From Bullera alba (taxonomy: Eukaryota > Basidiomycota > Tremellomycetes > Tremellales > Bulleraceae), in contig BCIX01000001.1 in assembly GCA_001600095.1 (NCBI GenBank), positions 1,736,001-1,800,000 on the forward strand: a stretch of DNA of 64,000 bases, written 5' to 3'. Numbering within the stretch: the stretch's first letter is position 1; every line of letters begins with the position of its first letter. Positions 57,570 to 64,000 of the stretch are shown piece after piece. The notes under the pieces are model-generated. The model did no database searches. It was not told the DNA's origin and saw nothing but the letters and a program-made list of their open reading frames with translations. A program made the position numbers and the translations under genes.

Positions 57570-60329
57570 ATGCCATACAGAGCTCGGGTCAACCCTGGGA
57601 CACTGCTCAAGAGACGCACATATTACCCACCAAAGGCGAATAGCTCTTTGGCAAGCAACATACTACCCCTTCATCTACATCGCCAGTCCAGACCGGAACA
57701 GCCTGTTGCTAGCTGCTCATACTCAACCAGCTCTGTTGCTCCCTGTCACCAAGATGTAGGCCCCTTCAGAATCCCAATACATACTCTAGCGCGTCGAAAT
57801 TTCATCTCATCCGCCGCTTCTCTACAATCGTCGTCCTCAGCCCCCTCGCCCCGATCCGTAATTTCGAACTTTTTCTCCTTTCGCCAACGGAATTCCGCGA
57901 CAACTATACCTTCACGCCTACGGGACAAGTTCCTCACCGCTATCCGGACCAATGATATCGACGACTTTTCCGCCGCATACGATATGCTCGTCAAAGCCTC
58001 GGCCTTCATTTCCGAGGACGAGGGTGTCTTACTCGCTCAAAGCACGCTATCGCCTCAGGAGGTCTGCCTAGGATTGTCGATGCTGGCCACGTCGGATCAA
58101 ACTCGATCTCTATATTACCTCCGGAGGATTTACGCCGAAGTGGAGACTCGGTTCAAATACGAAATATCGGACATTCACCGTCTAGCGCTATTGTTCAGTA
58201 CGTGCAGGTTCGAACAGACACTGGAGGAGACTATAGCTGTCTTGGACAGTATAGAGGATCAGAGCACGGTCGACTGGACAGCGCTACTCGAATACACCTT
58301 GCAACACTGCTCGGGAACGACATCCGGCATGATGTCCCAAATGCTCATTGTGTATGATCGGATGAAAAAGATTCGACAGCCAGCCGAGCAGGATATGGAG
58401 ATCATGCTGAGAGGAGTCAAGGCCTTGGGGGGAGTGAGAGAGATGCCGACATTGAAGCAGAGCAGATTCGTGGAGGATCTAGAGGCTTTGGGCGACAAGC
58501 TTAGTGTAGCCGCTTTGGGGACCATGTTGAGCATAGAAGCGGAAAGTGGAGACATTGAAGCAGCGGAAAACATCAAATCTCAGATCGAGCAAATCACCTC
58601 CGACCCATCTCACACCGACGCTCAACGCCGCGAAGAGCTCGATACGCTACTCCAGGAAGGATACACCGAAGAGTCTGGTCAGAGGGAGATTAGACGAAGG
58701 GCGGCTTTACGCAAGCGAGATATCCTGCGGCTGGAGACGTGGGTTGGTCTGTGCGATCTGGCTATCGCGAAGGACGACACGGCAGAATTACAGACACTCG
58801 TGTCGGAGATGGTGGAATGTGGGTATACGCCACAGCCTAACGCCCTCGTCCACCTAATCGACTCAGGGATTGGTCAGAATCGGACGACGTTCTTGAACCA
58901 TATTGTCGAGGGTGATCGCCAGAAGGGTGCCCTGCCTGGTTTACGGCACATACCTGGCCTCCAAGTCACGGCAGCACATTGGACAGCATTCATCCGACAT
59001 TTTGTCAATAATGTCGACCACGACAATGACGCTCGAGAACCGGACTCTGCCTCTGTCAGCACGGACGAACTGAAATGCGATGTGCTTCGAGCCTTATATC
59101 CGATCATCCGACATCATGGCGTAGAGCTCGATATCGAACTCGCTGCTTGCTTGACCGCTCCCCTGCCTGAGCTGGTCCGGAACGACGATATAATGTGGTC
59201 CATCTATGAAGAGTTGTCGAATAATGGAGCTCTAGCCACCTGTACTGGTCGTCAATTCCGCGTTCGCCGAGAATACATAAACCAGTTACTCTCACACTGC
59301 GGCTCCGGTGGGGCGACATTGGACCAAACAACGCGGGCGCTCCGCGACCTCCGGCACTTTGGCATACAAGTCAAGCTAGCTCAGGTCTTCTCCCCTCTCA
59401 TGCGAGCCATATCTCGAGCCCAAACCTATCAGGCGGCCTACGACCTATACTATGAGATTTACTCGGTATTCGGGTCTCGATTAGACAGGCGGCATTTCGA
59501 AAGCATCGTCGAGGCGTTATTGGACCTGTCACCGAAAGCACCGACGTTCATCCTCCCTCCATCCGAGTTGTTCACATCCATGCTGAAGGATATGAATAAT
59601 GTGGGACTTCGACCGGATGGCAACATACTTGCTGCGTTGATACGGAAATACGGCCGGCTTGCTTCCGATGTAGTACCCAATCCGAGGGATCGACGCGAAA
59701 GGCTCCTCACCCTCGAAGATGCGGTCAAGGATCTACACGCCAAGCTCAAGCTCGATCCATCAATACAACTCTCAATGCCAATCCTGAACTCGCTTCTCGA
59801 CGCCTACAATAGGATCGGGCTGCATCAATCGTGGTTGGATACCTGGGACGAGATTGTCGAACGAAGACAGAGGGAACCTCTCGAAAAGGCCCGTCACTTC
59901 ATGTACTCGGTCTCGATCGCTTTGGACTTTTGCGGTTATAAGAAGTTGGATAAGAAGGCAGACAGGATCTGGGCATGGGCCATCCGTTGGAAGTTCATCA
60001 ACTACAAGACAGTCGAATCCCGCTTGGAATGCTTGTGCCGGTTGGATAACTTCGACGAGGCGTGGAAGCTCATCACCGGAATCCAAACGCTACCTGAGGC
60101 GGAGATCAGTGTCGACCGGCCTAAAGTCGACGAGAATTTGCTGAAGGTCTACCTCAAACTCAGCTGGCGATTGCAAAGGAGAGGGAGGAATATCTGTGTT
60201 GAGAATGTACAGACGACGTTCCCGGAATTATGGCCTCTCGTTCGTCAGGTGGTTGACAGCGAGGACTATCGCCAGGGGGAACAGGTCTTCGAATTTGTTC
60301 CAGGGAGTGGGAAAATCCCGTTAGAGTAG
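57570..60329 (+). CDS. Mitochondrial PPR-like RNA-binding protein
   Basis: A single intronless exon encodes 919 residues, unusual in this intron-dense window. The N-terminus is rich in Arg, Ser and Leu and almost without acids (MPYRARVNPGTLLKRRTYY), consistent with mitochondrial import. The body is alpha-helical with degenerate pentatricopeptide-like units: VSEMVECGYTPQPNALVHLID, LFTSMLKDMNNVGLRPDGNILAALI, and MPILNSLLDAYNRIGLHQSWLDTWDEI. PPR proteins bind organellar RNA for processing, stability or translation. The individual identity could not be determined. Confidence 0.75.
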   Translation: MPYRARVNPGTLLKRRTYYPPKANSSLASNILPLHLHRQSRPEQPVASCSYSTSSVAPCHQDVGPFRIPIHTLARRNFISSAASLQSSSSAPSPRSVISNFFSFRQRNSATTIPSRLRDKFLTAIRTNDIDDFSAAYDMLVKASAFISEDEGVLLAQSTLSPQEVCLGLSMLATSDQTRSLYYLRRIYAEVETRFKYEISDIHRLALLFSTCRFEQTLEETIAVLDSIEDQSTVDWTALLEYTLQHCSGTTSGMMSQMLIVYDRMKKIRQPAEQDMEIMLRGVKALGGVREMPTLKQSRFVEDLEALGDKLSVAALGTMLSIEAESGDIEAAENIKSQIEQITSDPSHTDAQRREELDTLLQEGYTEESGQREIRRRAALRKRDILRLETWVGLCDLAIAKDDTAELQTLVSEMVECGYTPQPNALVHLIDSGIGQNRTTFLNHIVEGDRQKGALPGLRHIPGLQVTAAHWTAFIRHFVNNVDHDNDAREPDSASVSTDELKCDVLRALYPIIRHHGVELDIELAACLTAPLPELVRNDDIMWSIYEELSNNGALATCTGRQFRVRREYINQLLSHCGSGGATLDQTTRALRDLRHFGIQVKLAQVFSPLMRAISRAQTYQAAYDLYYEIYSVFGSRLDRRHFESIVEALLDLSPKAPTFILPPSELFTSMLKDMNNVGLRPDGNILAALIRKYGRLASDVVPNPRDRRERLLTLEDAVKDLHAKLKLDPSIQLSMPILNSLLDAYNRIGLHQSWLDTWDEIVERRQREPLEKARHFMYSVSIALDFCGYKKLDKKADRIWAWAIRWKFINYKTVESRLECLCRLDNFDEAWKLITGIQTLPEAEISVDRPKVDENLLKVYLKLSWRLQRRGRNICVENVQTTFPELWPLVRQVVDSEDYRQGEQVFEFVPGSGKIPLE

Positions 60330-60672
60330 GTATAGCATCATGATATCTGGAGGTAGCCATCTTTGCATGCACTGTAGCCTTAGTTCTCTCTCGCCTCTGT
60401 ACATAACGCGACGGTGTTGCAGTTCTGCAGACAACCTATGCGTGCAGCATCCTGACCAAGTGTCCGCTCAGTGGTTCAATTAGCCCTGGCCGGCCGGATT
60501 TGTCGGAAAGCTTTTGGTGGATAGCCGGTGGCCCGAAGAGCATACCGTGGGTTCCATTTGTCGCTTCTGCCTCTTCGACAACTTGACCTGCTATACACTT
60601 TACTGCCCATTGCTATGCCCATCTACTGAGTACGTACCGGTCACACACATTCATCAGGATATCGTCAACAAG
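60330..60672. other. intergenic region
   Basis: A 343-bp gap between the PPR-like gene and PEX1, presumed promoter. An in-frame ATG at 60514 would extend PEX1 by 53 residues with no family resemblance. Confidence 0.5.

Positions 60673-64000
<3,328 letters not shown>

Overview
The window is nuclear DNA from a basidiomycete yeast-like fungus, most likely a tremellomycete (Cryptococcus/Kwoniella/Trichosporonales relatives). The grounds are dense short introns (about 45-75 nt) with GTGAGT-type donors and CTGAC/CTGAT-like branch sites, micro-exons, compact intergenic DNA, and gene content (SIT siderophore permeases, SPO14-type phospholipase D, RPL22, paired HD1/HD2 homeodomain genes). I assembled about 20 protein genes from spliced reading frames. 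Most exon joins were checked for phase by hand. No RNA gene, transposon or CRISPR array could be supported.

Layout. 1-7.5 kb: the 3' end of a Gfo/Idh/MocA oxidoreductase, a secreted metzincin-type metalloprotease, a siderophore permease (minus strand) and a NOPCHAP1-like snoRNP chaperone. 8-15 kb: a large PLD1/SPO14 phospholipase D. 15.8-25.4 kb: a second siderophore permease, an aldo/keto reductase with a hydrophobic tail, ribosomal protein eL22, an EEF1A-lysine-methyltransferase-like protein (minus) and a ferric reductase. 26-32 kb: a zinc-finger nuclear protein and a complete Gfo/Idh/MocA oxidoreductase (minus). 32.8-37.4 kb: a divergent homeodomain pair, HD1 (minus) and HD2 (plus), sharing a 250-bp promoter; this is the homeodomain mating-type (MAT-HD) locus. 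37.9-46.9 kb: a LisH/WD40 TBL1-Sif2-like protein (minus), a TMEM115-like Golgi protein and a PMT2-type O-mannosyltransferase. 47.4-64 kb: an unrecognised 980-residue acidic protein, a Kre6/Skn1 GH16 protein, a lipid phosphate phosphatase, a mitochondrial PPR-like protein, and the peroxisomal AAA ATPase PEX1 running off the right edge.

Two systems stand out. First, the MAT-HD locus carries both HD1 and HD2 and lies within about 25 kb of SPO14 and RPL22, genes that sit inside the fused MAT locus of Cryptococcus neoformans. This looks like an unfused, ancestral-type HD block; I saw no pheromone receptor or pheromone gene. Second, there is an iron-uptake neighbourhood: two siderophore permeases and a ferric reductase within 25 kb, each with one or two exact ATCWGATAA boxes upstream. 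That is the binding consensus of fungal iron-responsive GATA factors (SreA/Urbs1/Cir1 class), so the three probably form one iron regulon.
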